Notes: generated by a model not told the origin, from the letters alone. DNA of 43,287 nucleotides from Actinomyces sp. (GCF_030524025.1 NZ_JAUNHI010000011.1:13887-57173); one strand, 5' to 3'. Numbered from the stretch's first letter, positions 1-9,798 are shown. Program-made: numbers and translations.

Positions 1-1
1 T

Positions 2-3000
2 GGTCCCGCGCCCACCGGTCCGGTCGAGGACCTGCCCTTCGGCGCCACCGACGCCCTGACGGTGCTCCTGGCCCACGCCGCACGCATCCGCCCCGAGCAG
101 ATCGGCACCACCGACACCACCGAGACGCTGACCAACGGCGTGTCCTCGCGCCGCAACCAGCTGCTCATGGACATGGGCACCGAGCTCCAGCTGGCCTCGA
201 TCGACGGGGCCGCCGACGCCGACATGACCGCGCTGTCGGCCACGGTGGCCAAGGGGGCGCCGGGCTACAAGCCCTTCGGGCCGGTGCTCACCGACGCCAT
301 CCGCACCGGTCTGGGCCGCATCCTGGGACCCTCCGGGGTGCGCGCCACCCGCGTGGCCGACCGCGTCACCGGCACCTGGGCACTGGGCGACGGCTGGGTC
401 TCCCACGTGACCGCCGCGGTGTTCCTGGGCACCCGCGAGGGCGGCTCGATGCGGGGCGAGGACCTGGCATCCCTGGGCACCTCCGCGCCGCTGACCAACG
501 CGGCCGCCGTCGACGCCCTCATCGACAAGGCCGTCCAGGAGGTGGCCGGCGCCCACGGCGTGGCCGTGTCCAAGCCCAGCGCCGGCGGCGCCGGGGGAGC
601 GGTGGTCGACTCCGCGGCACTGGATGCCTTCGCCGAGACCGTCACCGGCGACAGCGGCGTGCTGGCCACGACCGCCCGCACGATCCTCGAGGCCCTCGGC
701 CTGTCGGACAAGGCCACCGTCCCGGCCGACGCCGAGGACGAGGCCGCCGCCACCCGGGCCGCCATCGAGGCGGTCAACACCGAGCTCGGCTCCGGCTGGG
801 TGGCCTCGGTCACCCCCTCCTTCAGCCCCGAGCGCGCCGTCCTCATCGACGACCGCTGGGCCACCGCCCGCGAGGACCTGGCCCGCCTGGGCAACGGTGA
901 GACAGCCCCGGACCAGGCCAGCCTGCTGGCCCCCGAGCGCTTCACCGGCCTGGGCGCGGCCGTGGCCGACCAGGCCGCCTGGTGGGCCCGGCAGCTGGGC
1001 GCCTCCCAGGCCCCCGACGCCGCCGAGCGCGCCGCCATCGCCCAGGCGATCTCCCGGTCGGCCGCGCAGGCCCCCGTCGCGGGCGCCGACTGCGTGCGCT
1101 GGGCCGACCAGGTCGCCGTCGTCACCGGCGTGGCCCCCGGCTCCATCGCCGCCGCCGTCGTGGGCGACCTGCTCGCCGGCGGGGCCACGGTCGTGGCCAC
1201 GAGCTCGCGGCTGAGCCACGAGCGCCTGGCCTTCGCCACGCGCCTGTACCGCGACCACGCCTCGGCCGGGGCGCGCCTGTGGATCGTGCCGGCCAACCTC
1301 GCCTCCTACCGGGACGTCGACGCCCTGGCCGAGTGGATCGGCACCGACCAGGTGGTCACCGCCGGCGGCAAGACGACCCTGGTCAAGGAGGCGCTCGTCC
1401 CCACCCTCCTGTTTCCCTTCGCCGCCCCCCGGGTGGCGGGCACCCTGGCCGACGCCGGGCCCGAGGCGGAGTCCCAGACCCGCCTGCTGCTGTGGAGCGT
1501 GGAGCGCACGATCGCCGCCCTGTCGGCCATCGGCACCGACACCCACGTCGACCACCGGCTCCACGTCGTCCTGCCCGGTTCGCCCAACCGGGGCACCTTC
1601 GGCGGTGACGGCGCCTACGGCGAGGTCAAGTCGGCCCTCGACGCCGTGGTCAACCGCTGGAGCTCGGAGAAGGCCTGGTCCGCCAGGGTCACCCTGGCCC
1701 ACCCGCGCATCGGCTGGGTCCGCGGCACCGGGCTCATGGGAGGCAACGACCCGCTTGTGGCTGCCGTCGAGGCCGCCGGGGTGCGCACCTGGGCCACCGA
1801 GGAGATCGCCGCCGAGCTGCTGGCCCTGTGCACCGAGCAGGTGCGCACCCAGGCCGCCACGCGCCCGGTCCTGGCCGATCTGACCGGGGGCCTGGGCGAG
1901 GACGTCGACCTCGTGGCCCTGCGCGAGAGCGCCGCGGCCGCCGTCGCGCCCGCCCAGGACGAGCCCGAGGACGCCCCGGCGCTCATCAAGGCCCTGCCGA
2001 CTCCTTCGGTGCCCACCCAGCCCACCGCCCCGGACTGGGGCGAGGTGGACGTCGACCTCGACGAGGTCATCGTCGTGGTCTCCTCCGGGGAGGTCTCGAC
2101 CTGGGGGTCGGGCCGCACCCGCCGCGAGGCCGAGTTGGGCATGACCAGTGGGGACGACGTCGAGCTGACCGCCGCCGGCGTGCTCGAGCTCGCCTGGGGC
2201 ATGGGTCTGCTCACCTGGCAGGACAGCCCCTCGGCGGGCTGGTACGACACCGAGGGCGAGCTCGTCGAGGAGTCCGACATCCTCGAGCGCTACCGCGACG
2301 AGGTCGTGGCCCGCTGCGGCATCCGCGAGTTCGTCGACGACGGGGTCATCGCCCCGGTGGCTCCCGAGGAGGTCTCGGTCTACCTCGACCGCGACATCAC
2401 GCTGACCGTGGCCGATGAGGCCACCGCCCGCACCATCGAGGCCACCGACCCCGAGCACACCCTCGTGGCCCCCGACGAGGCCACCGGGGAGTGGACCGTC
2501 ACCCGCCTGGCGGGCTCGCTGGCCCGGGTGCCGCGCCGCGCCGCCCTGTCGCGCACGGTCGGCGGCCAGTTCCCGGTCGACTTCGACCCCCAGCGGTGGG
2601 GCATCCCCGCCTCGATGACCGAGGGCATGGACACGATCGCCGCGTGGAACCTCGTCACCGCGGTCGACGCCTTCCTGTCGGCGGGCTTCACCCCCGCCGA
2701 GCTGCTCACCGCCGTCCACCCCGCCGACGTCGCCTGCACCCAGGGGACGGGCTTCGGCGGCATGGAGTCGATGCGCAAGATGTTCGTCGGCCGCTTCCTG
2801 GGGGAGGAGCGTCCCAGCGACATCCTCCAGGAGGCCCTGCCCAATGTCGTGGCCGCCCACGTCATGCAGTCCTACGTCGGGGGCTACGGGTCGATGGTCC
2901 AGCCGGTCAGCGCCTGCGCGACCGCCGCGGTGTCCATCGAGGAGGGCTGGGACAAGATCGCCCTGGGCAAGGCCGATGTCGTCGTGGCCGGCGCCATCGA

Positions 3001-4042
3001 CGACATCTCCATCGAGTCGGTGGTCGGCTTCGGCAACATGAACGCCACCGCCGAGGCGGCGGCCATGTACGCCAAGGGCATCTCCGCCCGCCACTTCTCC
3101 CGGGCCAACGACCGCCGCCGCGGCGGCTTCGTCGAGGCCGAGGGAGGCGGCACCGTCATCCTGGCCCGCGGCTCGGTGGCCGCCGAGCTGGGCCTGCCGG
3201 TGGCCGGCGTGCTGGGCTTCGTGTCCTCCTACGCCGACGGCGCCCACACCTCCATCCCGGCCCCCGGCCTGGGTGCCCTGGGTGCGGGCCGCGGCGGCAA
3301 GGACTCGCGCCTGGCCAGGTCCCTGGCCCGCCTGGGCGTCGAGGCCGATGACATCGCCGTGGTCTCCAAGCACGACACCGCGACCGACGTCAACGACCCC
3401 AACGAGTCTGAGCTGCACACCCGGCTCGCCCGGGCCCTGGGACGCTCCGAGGGCAACCCGCTCGTGGCCGTGTCCCAGAAGACCATCACCGGTCACGCCA
3501 AGGGTGGTGCGGCGCTGTTCCAGGTCGCCGGGCTCACCGAGATCCTGGCCACCGGTGTGGCCCCGGGCAACGCCAGCCTCGACGTCGTCGACGCCCCCCT
3601 GGAGCGCGACGCCTTCTGGGTGTGGCCGCGTACGCCCATCCGCCTGACCGGCCGCGGTGGTGCCGACGGCCGGGTGCCAGGCGCGGGCCCGGTGCGCGCC
3701 GGCCTGCTCACCTCACTGGGCTTCGGCCATGTCTCGGGCCTGGTCGCCATCGTCCACCCCGGCGCCTTCGAGGCGGCCCTGCGCAAGGCCGGCGGCCAGG
3801 AGGCCGTCGAGGCCTGGCTGGAGTCGGCCAACCGCCGCCTGGCCGCGGGCACCCGTCGCCGCCGGGCCGGCATGATCGGCCGCGCCCCGCTGTTCGAGAC
3901 CGTCGAGGGCCGCCGCCTGGGCGAGGAGACCAAGTATCGCGACCCCCACGAGGTCGAGGCCGCCATGCTCCTGGACCCGCAGGCGCGCCTGGGCACCGAC
4001 GGCGTCTACCACGCCGGCGAGCGGGCCTCCCAGGAGGACTGA
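2..4042 (+). CDS. fas: Type I fatty acid synthase, C-terminal part (ACP-KR-KS)
   Basis: This is the 3' part of a multidomain type I fatty acid synthase; the frame is open to the left window edge, so the start lies outside. Domain order fits the end of bacterial FAS I. An acyl-carrier region has a GVSSRRNQ motif aligning with the yeast GGKSTVQNE site, placing the phosphopantetheine serine at the codon at 143-145. A ketoreductase follows, with a Rossmann stretch VTGVAPGSIAAAVVGDLL near 1113-1170. The C-terminal ketosynthase has the nucleophile in VSACATAA (Cys codon 2915-2917) and histidines in SKHDTATD (3371-3373) and ITGHAKGG (3494-3496). The enzyme would carry out elongation and beta-keto reduction in the cytosol. 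AcpS, its likely activator, lies 1.6 kb downstream. The identification is firm; the missing upstream domains (AT, ER, DH, MPT) are expected from the family, not seen. Confidence 0.96.
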   Translation, partial: GPAPTGPVEDLPFGATDALTVLLAHAARIRPEQIGTTDTTETLTNGVSSRRNQLLMDMGTELQLASIDGAADADMTALSATVAKGAPGYKPFGPVLTDAIRTGLGRILGPSGVRATRVADRVTGTWALGDGWVSHVTAAVFLGTREGGSMRGEDLASLGTSAPLTNAAAVDALIDKAVQEVAGAHGVAVSKPSAGGAGGAVVDSAALDAFAETVTGDSGVLATTARTILEALGLSDKATVPADAEDEAAATRAAIEAVNTELGSGWVASVTPSFSPERAVLIDDRWATAREDLARLGNGETAPDQASLLAPERFTGLGAAVADQAAWWARQLGASQAPDAAERAAIAQAISRSAAQAPVAGADCVRWADQVAVVTGVAPGSIAAAVVGDLLAGGATVVATSSRLSHERLAFATRLYRDHASAGARLWIVPANLASYRDVDALAEWIGTDQVVTAGGKTTLVKEALVPTLLFPFAAPRVAGTLADAGPEAESQTRLLLWSVERTIAALSAIGTDTHVDHRLHVVLPGSPNRGTFGGDGAYGEVKSALDAVVNRWSSEKAWSARVTLAHPRIGWVRGTGLMGGNDPLVAAVEAAGVRTWATEEIAAELLALCTEQVRTQAATRPVLADLTGGLGEDVDLVALRESAAAAVAPAQDEPEDAPALIKALPTPSVPTQPTAPDWGEVDVDLDEVIVVVSSGEVSTWGSGRTRREAELGMTSGDDVELTAAGVLELAWGMGLLTWQDSPSAGWYDTEGELVEESDILERYRDEVVARCGIREFVDDGVIAPVAPEEVSVYLDRDITLTVADEATARTIEATDPEHTLVAPDEATGEWTVTRLAGSLARVPRRAALSRTVGGQFPVDFDPQRWGIPASMTEGMDTIAAWNLVTAVDAFLSAGFTPAELLTAVHPADVACTQGTGFGGMESMRKMFVGRFLGEERPSDILQEALPNVVAAHVMQSYVGGYGSMVQPVSACATAAVSIEEGWDKIALGKADVVVAGAIDDISIESVVGFGNMNATAEAAAMYAKGISARHFSRANDRRRGGFVEAEGGGTVILARGSVAAELGLPVAGVLGFVSSYADGAHTSIPAPGLGALGAGRGGKDSRLARSLARLGVEADDIAVVSKHDTATDVNDPNESELHTRLARALGRSEGNPLVAVSQKTITGHAKGGAALFQVAGLTEILATGVAPGNASLDVVDAPLERDAFWVWPRTPIRLTGRGGADGRVPGAGPVRAGLLTSLGFGHVSGLVAIVHPGAFEAALRKAGGQEAVEAWLESANRRLAAGTRRRRAGMIGRAPLFETVEGRRLGEETKYRDPHEVEAAMLLDPQARLGTDGVYHAGERASQED

Positions 4043-4068
4043 GCGCCCCGGGCGCTGGCCCGGCCTCC

Positions 4069-4112
4069 ACGCCTGTGCGGCGGACCCCTTCCCGGGCCCG
4101 CCGCACAGGCGT
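4069..4112. terminator. Hairpin between convergent fas and tetR
   Basis: A perfect 15-bp stem (4069-4083 pairs with 4098-4112, starting ACGCCTGTGCGGCGG) with a 14-nt loop lies 26 bases after the fas stop and just beyond the stop of the convergent regulator. There is no strong T-tract, which is common in GC-rich actinobacteria. It most likely ends transcription from both sides. Confidence 0.75.
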
Positions 4113-4158
4113 TCCCCGGCTGACATGGGGCGATCCGGGCGGCGAGGTGGCCTGGAGG

Positions 4159-4767
4159 TCAGCGAAGGATGAGCGCCAGGCCGCGGTGAAGCTCGCGGGC
4201 GATCTCCTGCTGCTCGGTCTCAGGGGCGTTGAGGTAGTCGATCGTCAGGCCGTTGACGAGCGCGGTGACCAGTCGCGCTGCCGCGGACGGCGTCATGCCC
4301 GGCACGAGGCGCCCTGCGTCGTGAGCCGAGGCGAGGGCCGTCTCGAGCCGGGTGCGGAACAGCACGAGGGCGGACCAGTACAGCTCAGCAAGCCAGGGCC
4401 GGGTCGAGGCGACCGCCCCGTAGGCCACCCAGAGCGCCGCGTCCTCCCGCCGCGCGCCCCCGGTGGGCAAGAGCTCACTGAGGGACTGGTGCATGGCCTC
4501 CAGCGGGCTGCCGGCACGTGGCAGGGCCCGGATGCGCTTGTCCTGCCGCTGGACCGAGCGGATGAAGGCGTTGGTCAGGAGGTCCTGACGCGTCCGTGCG
4601 TGGTACTGGACGGTGCCGGGCGCGAGCTGGGACTGCGCCGCGACGGTGCGCACACTGACCCGGTCGAAGCCGTCCCGCGCGATGACGGTGATCGTCGCGT
4701 CCGCGATCACGGTCCCCGTTGCGGACAAGCGCTTCGTCAAAGGCGTGACGGGACTGGGTACCAACAT
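4159..4767 (-). CDS. TetR/AcrR-family transcriptional regulator
   Basis: A 202-residue protein of normal TetR length. Residues about 10-55 form the helix-turn-helix domain (VIADATITVIARDGFDRVSV, then TVAAQSQLAPGTVQYHARTR with the usual recognition-helix GTVQYH). The rest is an alpha-helical ligand domain ending LHRGLALILR. The frame stays open upstream to 4968, but ATG 4767 is chosen because AGGAG lies six bases before it and because the upstream part would run through the operator and into the divergent gene. It is divergent from a membrane protein gene with an 18-bp perfect palindrome between them, so it most likely represses itself and that neighbour. The ligand is unknown. The pair sits between fas and acpS, so a lipid-related signal is possible but is only inference. 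Confidence 0.9.
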   Translation of the reverse strand: MLVPSPVTPLTKRLSATGTVIADATITVIARDGFDRVSVRTVAAQSQLAPGTVQYHARTRQDLLTNAFIRSVQRQDKRIRALPRAGSPLEAMHQSLSELLPTGGARREDAALWVAYGAVASTRPWLAELYWSALVLFRTRLETALASAHDAGRLVPGMTPSAAARLVTALVNGLTIDYLNAPETEQQEIARELHRGLALILR

Positions 4768-4785
4768 AGCAGGCTCCTGACGTGC

Positions 4786-4815
4786 TGGACGCCCACAGAA
4801 TACGCGTCGTACAAT
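4786..4815 (+). promoter_or_regulatory. Promoter for the multipass membrane protein gene
   Basis: A -35-like TGGACG (4786-4791) and a -10 box TACAAT (4810-4815) are separated by 18 bases. The -10 box lies inside the 18-bp palindrome, so a protein bound there would block the promoter. The palindrome also puts TACAAT on the minus strand (4814-4819), a possible -10 for the regulator gene. Confidence 0.55.
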
Positions 4816-4823
4816 TGTACGAC
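4806..4823. promoter_or_regulatory. 18-bp perfect palindrome, predicted TetR operator
   Basis: GTCGTACAATTGTACGAC is its own reverse complement over all 18 bases. It lies 38 bases upstream of the regulator start and 32 bases upstream of the divergent membrane gene, and covers the likely -10 elements of both. Position and perfect symmetry fit a homodimeric TetR repressor site. Confidence 0.8.
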
Positions 4824-4855
4824 AGTGGATTGGTGCGCAGACGGAAGGAACGGCA

Positions 4856-5545
4856 GTGGGAGACCTCCTGGCCCTTGTCGGGCTGGCACTCCTGGACTCC
4901 ACGAGCCTGGGCACCCTGGTCATTCCTCTGGGCCTGGTGATGTGGCGCCGTCGCGTCGACCTGGGCACGATGAGCGTCTACTTCCTCACCGTGTGCACCG
5001 TGTACTTCGCCCTGGGAACGGCGCTGCTGGCTGGATTCGACGTGTTCGCTGAGGTGGTCGTGCCGCTGACCCGCACCGACACCTTCCGCTGGCTGGGGCT
5101 CGTCCTGGGAGCGGGCCTGGCCCTGTTCGGTATTCTCGCCCCCGGGCCCAAGAAGCCGGACCCGGCCGATCCCGGACCGGCCGCGAGCCGTCCGGCGCCC
5201 ACCGGTCTGAGAGCGACCATTGCCTTGGGCCTGGGGGCGGCACTGACTGAGGCGGCCACGATGGTGCCCTACATCGCTGCAACAGGGATCATCGCCGGGA
5301 TGGACACCGGCCAGGTCGGCAGGCTGGTGGTCCTGGCGGGCTACTGCCTGGTCATGGTGCTGCCGGCGGGTCTGATCATCGCCGTCGCAGCGCTGGTCGG
5401 CGACCGCTTCTTCGGTTGCCTCAACCGGCTGGTCCCCAGGCTGGAGTACGAGGCCAAGGTGACCCTGCTGTGGATCGCCGCGATCATCGGCCTGCAAATG
5501 GCCTGGTCCAACGCGGCCGCCCTGAGCCTGTTCGCCGGGTCATAG
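4856..5545 (+). CDS. GAP/Sap-like multipass membrane protein
   Basis: A 229-residue protein with about six hydrophobic segments (roughly residues 3-28, 38-62, 80-98, 118-145, 152-182 and 200-226). A proline-rich cytosolic or loop stretch (PGPKKPDPADPGPAASRPAP) lies near residues 97-116. The N-terminal ALLDSTSLGTLVIPLGLVM resembles the actinobacterial GAP / sulfolipid-addressing (Sap) family, some of which take part in glycolipid export. GTG 4856 is chosen because GGAAGG lies about eight bases upstream and translation then starts just before the first membrane helix. It is transcribed away from the TetR gene and is its probable target. Family assignment rests on recalled sequence pattern only; the substrate is unknown. 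Confidence 0.75.
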   Translation: MGDLLALVGLALLDSTSLGTLVIPLGLVMWRRRVDLGTMSVYFLTVCTVYFALGTALLAGFDVFAEVVVPLTRTDTFRWLGLVLGAGLALFGILAPGPKKPDPADPGPAASRPAPTGLRATIALGLGAALTEAATMVPYIAATGIIAGMDTGQVGRLVVLAGYCLVMVLPAGLIIAVAALVGDRFFGCLNRLVPRLEYEAKVTLLWIAAIIGLQMAWSNAAALSLFAGS

Positions 5546-5594
5546 CACCCGGTCACCCGCCGGGGATCGTGCGGCGAGCCGGCAGGCGGCGCGA

Positions 5595-5600
5595 GACACT
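5595..5600 (+). promoter_or_regulatory. Possible -10 box of acpS (leaderless)
   Basis: GACACT ends six bases before ATG 5607, with no Shine-Dalgarno sequence. It departs from TANNNT at the first base, so it is the weakest of the leaderless-type promoters in this window. Confidence 0.35.
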
Positions 5601-5606
5601 GGGGCC

Positions 5607-6146
5607 ATGAACACCACCAGCCCGCCTGTGCCACCTGTGCCGCCCGGGAGCGCCGGGGGCGCCGGGGTGCTCGGCGTCGGTGTCGACCTCGTCGACGTCC
5701 CCTCGCTGGCCGGGCAGCTCGACCAGCCCGGCACCGTCTTCGCCGAGCGGGCCTTCACGGCCCGCGAGCGCCGTGAGGCGCGCCGTCGGGCACAGGACAA
5801 GGGCTCCCGGGAGGCTGAGCACCTCGCCGCCCGATGGGCCGCCAAGGAGGCCTTCGTCAAGGCCTGGTCCCAGGCCGTCGCCGCGGGCGGGCGGGCGGGA
5901 CCCCCGGTGCTCGCGCCCGAGGAGCTCGACTGGCAGGAGGTCGAGCTCGTCACCGACCGCTGGGGCCGGCCCTCGCTGCGCCTGCTCGGCGGCCTCGGGC
6001 AGGCGCTGCGCGCCAGCCTGGGGCCACAGGCCGACACTCCGGAGCACTGGCCGGTGTCGGTCAGCCACGACGGCGGGTACGCCGTTGCCATCGTGCTGTG
6101 CACAGCGCCCCGTCCCACACGACCGACCTCAGGGAGGACCGCATGA
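5607..6146 (+). CDS. acpS: Holo-[acyl-carrier-protein] synthase
   Basis: A 179-residue 4'-phosphopantetheinyl transferase of the AcpS type, longer than the usual 120-150 because of a proline/glycine-rich N-terminus (residues 1-22) and an insert around residues 90-110. The first metal/CoA motif GVGVDLVDV (Asp27) and the second, RWAAKEAFVKAW (Glu81), are present, and VSVSHDGGYAVAIVL near the C-terminus is the usual final motif. It transfers the phosphopantetheine of CoA to the ACP serine. The FAS I gene upstream carries such an ACP, and fas-acpS adjacency is known in other actinobacteria. The stop overlaps the next gene's start (ATGA at 6143-6146), so the two genes are probably co-translated. 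Confidence 0.93.
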   Translation: MNTTSPPVPPVPPGSAGGAGVLGVGVDLVDVPSLAGQLDQPGTVFAERAFTARERREARRRAQDKGSREAEHLAARWAAKEAFVKAWSQAVAAGGRAGPPVLAPEELDWQEVELVTDRWGRPSLRLLGGLGQALRASLGPQADTPEHWPVSVSHDGGYAVAIVLCTAPRPTRPTSGRTA

Positions 6147-7627
6147 CCCCCACCCCGACCGCCACCCCGACCGCCACCTCGTCCTTGCCCGGGCGCGCGC
6201 CCACCGAGCTGTTCGTCGCCGGGCAGTTCCGCCCCGCGGCCTCCGGCCGGCGCCTGGAGGTGCTCGACCCCGCCACCGGCCGGGTCCTGGCCGAGGTCGC
6301 CGACGCCGGGCCCGATGACGCCGCTTGCGCGCTCGAGGCGGCGCACGCCTCCCAGGAGGCCTGGCGGGACACGCCGGCGCGCGAGCGCAGCGACATCCTG
6401 CGCCGCGCCTTCGAGCTGGCGACGACCACCTACGCCGAGGACCTCGCCCGGCTCATGACCCTGGAGATGGGCAAGCTCCTGGACCAGTCCCGTGCCGAGG
6501 TCGCCTACGGCGCGGAGTTCCTGCGCTGGTTCTCCGAGGAGGCGGTGCGCGTGCGGGGCGATGCCTACGCCCTGCCCGAGGGCCGCCTGCGTGCCATCGT
6601 CCTGCGCCGGCCCGTGGGGCCCTGCCTGCTCATCACGCCGTGGAACTTTCCCCTGGCCATGGCCACCCGCAAGATCGCACCGGCTCTGGCGGCCGGGTGC
6701 ACGGCCATCCTCAAGCCCTCCGAGCTGACCCCGCTGACCGCCCTGCTCCTGGCGCGCATCCTGGCAGAGGCCGGCCTGCCCGCCGGCGTGCTGTCGGTGC
6801 TGCCCACGACCAGCGGCCCGAGTCTCGTCTCCGGCATCATGGCCGACCGGCGTCTGCGCAAGCTGTCCTTCACCGGATCGACCGCCGTCGGCTCGGCCCT
6901 GCTGGCCCAGGCCGCCGACGGGGTGCTGCGCACCTCGATGGAGCTGGGCGGCCACGCCCCCTTCATCGTCTTCGACGACGCCGACCTCGAGGCCGCCGTG
7001 GAGGCGGCGGTGACCACGAAGCTGCGCAACATGGGGCAGGCGTGCAACGCCGCCGACCACATCCTCGTCCACCGCCGCCTCCACGACGCCTTCGTCGAGG
7101 CGCTCAGCCAGGAGATGGCCTCCCAGCGCGTGGGCCCCGGAACTGTCGAGGGCGTCGACGTCGGCCCCCTCATCAGTGCCGCCCACCGCGACAAGGTGGC
7201 CGGCCTGGTCGACGGCGCCCTCAAGCGGGGCGCCACCGCCGTCGTCGGCGGCAGGGTGCCCGACGGCGCGGGGTTCTTCTACCCGCCCACGGTCCTGACC
7301 GGCCTGGACCCCGAGGCCCCGATCCTCCGGCAGGAGGTCTTCGGCCCGGTGGCACCCGTGACCGCCTTCGAGGACGAGGACGAGCTGCTCAGGCGCGTCA
7401 ACGCCGACCCCATGGGGCTGGCCGGCTACCTTCACACCCGCGACATGGAACGGGCCATGCGGCTGGCCGAGCGGCTCGAGCTCGGCATGCTCGGGGTCAA
7501 CTCGGCGACCACCTCCAACCCCGCGGCCCCCTTTGGCGGGGTCAAACGCTCCGGCCTGGGGCGCGAGGGCGGCCGGGAGGGCATCGAGGAGTACCTCGAG
7601 ACGGTCTACGTCGGCATCCCCGCCTGA
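6143..7627 (+). CDS. gabD: NAD(P)-dependent succinate-semialdehyde dehydrogenase-type ALDH
   Basis: A 494-residue member of the aldehyde dehydrogenase superfamily, of usual length. It has ITPWNFPLAM (cofactor and oxyanion Asn), the general base in MELGGHAPF (Glu267), the nucleophile in GQACNAAD (Cys301), and VFGPVAPV. The C-terminal APFGGVKRSGLGREGG plus EYLETVYVGIPA is typical of GabD-type enzymes oxidising succinate semialdehyde to succinate. GQACNAAD differs from the common GQTCVCAN, so the exact substrate is less sure than the class. The start ATG 6143 overlaps the acpS stop and is preceded by AGGGAGGA; the open frame further upstream runs through acpS and is discarded. No GABA transaminase is nearby. 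Confidence 0.88.
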   Translation: MTPTPTATPTATSSLPGRAPTELFVAGQFRPAASGRRLEVLDPATGRVLAEVADAGPDDAACALEAAHASQEAWRDTPARERSDILRRAFELATTTYAEDLARLMTLEMGKLLDQSRAEVAYGAEFLRWFSEEAVRVRGDAYALPEGRLRAIVLRRPVGPCLLITPWNFPLAMATRKIAPALAAGCTAILKPSELTPLTALLLARILAEAGLPAGVLSVLPTTSGPSLVSGIMADRRLRKLSFTGSTAVGSALLAQAADGVLRTSMELGGHAPFIVFDDADLEAAVEAAVTTKLRNMGQACNAADHILVHRRLHDAFVEALSQEMASQRVGPGTVEGVDVGPLISAAHRDKVAGLVDGALKRGATAVVGGRVPDGAGFFYPPTVLTGLDPEAPILRQEVFGPVAPVTAFEDEDELLRRVNADPMGLAGYLHTRDMERAMRLAERLELGMLGVNSATTSNPAAPFGGVKRSGLGREGGREGIEEYLETVYVGIPA

Positions 7628-7660
7628 GCCCTGATCGTCCGGCCACCGGTCAGGAGTGGC

Positions 7661-7688
7661 TGTGACCTGTGCCGTAGTGCGGTAGGGT
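7661..7688 (+). promoter_or_regulatory. dhaKLM promoter, predicted leaderless
   Basis: -10 box TAGGGT (7683-7688) ends six bases before ATG 7695, so transcription should start at or next to the start codon. A weak -35-like TGTGAC lies at 7661-7666 (16-bp spacer). No Shine-Dalgarno sequence precedes the ATG. Confidence 0.55.
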
Positions 7689-7694
7689 CGGCGC

Positions 7695-8704
<1,010 letters not shown>

Positions 8705-8708
<4 letters not shown>

Positions 8709-9376
8709 CGGTGAGCGCGACGAACCCCGTAACCGTCCTGGACGCCGAGCGGGCCCGGGCCTGGGTGCTGCGCGCCCGCGAGCTGATCTGCCGTGACGCC
8801 GAGGAGCTGACGGCCCTCGACGCCGCGATCGGGGACGCCGACCACGGCGCCAACATGGCCCGCGGCATGGCGGCCGCCGTCGAGGCGGTCGAGGCGCTCG
8901 GCGCCGAGCGGGCCGACACCCCGGCGGCGGTGCTCAAGCCCGCCGCCCTGGCCCTGGTCTCCAAGGTCGGCGGCGCCTCGGGGCCCCTGTACGGCACCTT
9001 CTTCCTGCGCGCCGCCGCGGCCTGCGGGCAGGACCCGGCGCTGGGCGCGTCGGGGATCGCCGACGCCGTCGAGGCCGGGATCGGCGGGATCGTCCAGCGG
9101 GGCAGGGCCCAGGCGGGGGAGAAGACCAGGCGCGCCGCCTGGACCCCGGCCCTGGAGGCCCGGCGCGACCCCGAGGACCCGGCGGCCGCGGCCCGCGCGG
9201 CCGCCCGTGCCGCGGCCGCCGGCCGCGACGCCACCGCGCCGATGCTGGCCACCAAGGGCCGCGCCTCCTACCTCGGCGAGCGCTCCATCGGCCACATCGA
9301 CCCCGGCGCGGCCTCGACAGCGCTTATCGTCCAGGCCCTGGCCGACGTCCTGGGTGCCGAGGAGGACCGGTCGTGA
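8705..9376 (+). CDS. dhaL: Dihydroxyacetone kinase, ADP-binding subunit DhaL
   Basis: A 223-residue protein matching DhaL, which holds ADP as a cofactor, is rephosphorylated by DhaM and passes the phosphate to DhaK-bound dihydroxyacetone. The metal-binding aspartates are in LDAAIGDADHGANM (Asp39, Asp44, Asp46 from GTG 8705). GGASGPLYGTFF and the C-terminal GRASYLGERSIGHIDPGAAS are typical. The start is placed at GTG 8705, which overlaps the dhaK stop as GTGA; a second GTG at 8711 is possible. An alanine/arginine-rich stretch (residues about 155-185) is longer than in many homologues. The downstream overlap with dhaM supports translational coupling. Confidence 0.95.
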
Positions 9377-9798
9377 CCGGCGTCGGCATCGTCGTGGTCA
9401 GCCACTCCCACGCCCTGGCGCAGTCGGCGGTCGACCTGGCCCGCGAGCTGGTCACGGGCCTCGATGTCGTTGTCGAGGTCGCCGCGGGACTCGACGACGG
9501 CGGCCTGGGCACCGACACCGGGAGCATCCTGGCGGCGATCGAGAGAGCCGCCCAGGCCCCGGGCGGGCGCGGCGGGGTGCTCGTCCTGGCCGACCTCGGC
9601 AGCTCGATCATGAGTGCCGAGACCGCCCTGGAGCTGGCCGACCCCGACACGGCCGCACGCACCCGGCTCAGCCCGGCGCCCCTGGTCGAAGGGCTCATCG
9701 GCGCCTATGCGGCCGCAGGGATCGGCAGGTCCCTGGAGGAGGTCACCGCCGAGGCAGACAGCGCCTGGCAGGCCAAGCGCGGGCAGATGAGCGCCTGA
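9373..9798 (+). CDS. dhaM: PTS-type phosphotransferase subunit DhaM (single EIIA domain)
   Basis: A 141-residue single-domain DhaM. The N-terminal GVGIVVVSHSHALAQ carries the phosphorylatable histidine (His11) of the mannose-type EIIA fold, and ADLGSSIMSAETALEL is the typical second conserved block. It passes phosphate from HPr to the ADP on DhaL. Unlike the E. coli protein there is no fused HPr or EI-like domain, so it must use the general EI and HPr, which are not in this window. GTG 9373 overlaps the dhaL stop as GTGA. The gene is the last in the operon; a dispersed repeat with an inserted element starts about 40 bases after its stop. Confidence 0.94.
   Translation: MTGVGIVVVSHSHALAQSAVDLARELVTGLDVVVEVAAGLDDGGLGTDTGSILAAIERAAQAPGGRGGVLVLADLGSSIMSAETALELADPDTAARTRLSPAPLVEGLIGAYAAAGIGRSLEEVTAEADSAWQAKRGQMSA

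Noticed and set aside
4069-4112. The 15-bp stem near fas as an operator
   Set aside because: The 14-nt loop, the position between convergent stops, and GC-rich arms fit a transcription terminator better.
3622-5052. A 476-codon plus-strand frame from the end of fas across the TetR gene
   Set aside because: Runs through a perfect terminator hairpin, antisense to the TetR gene and through its operator; Arg/Gly/Pro-rich with no motif.
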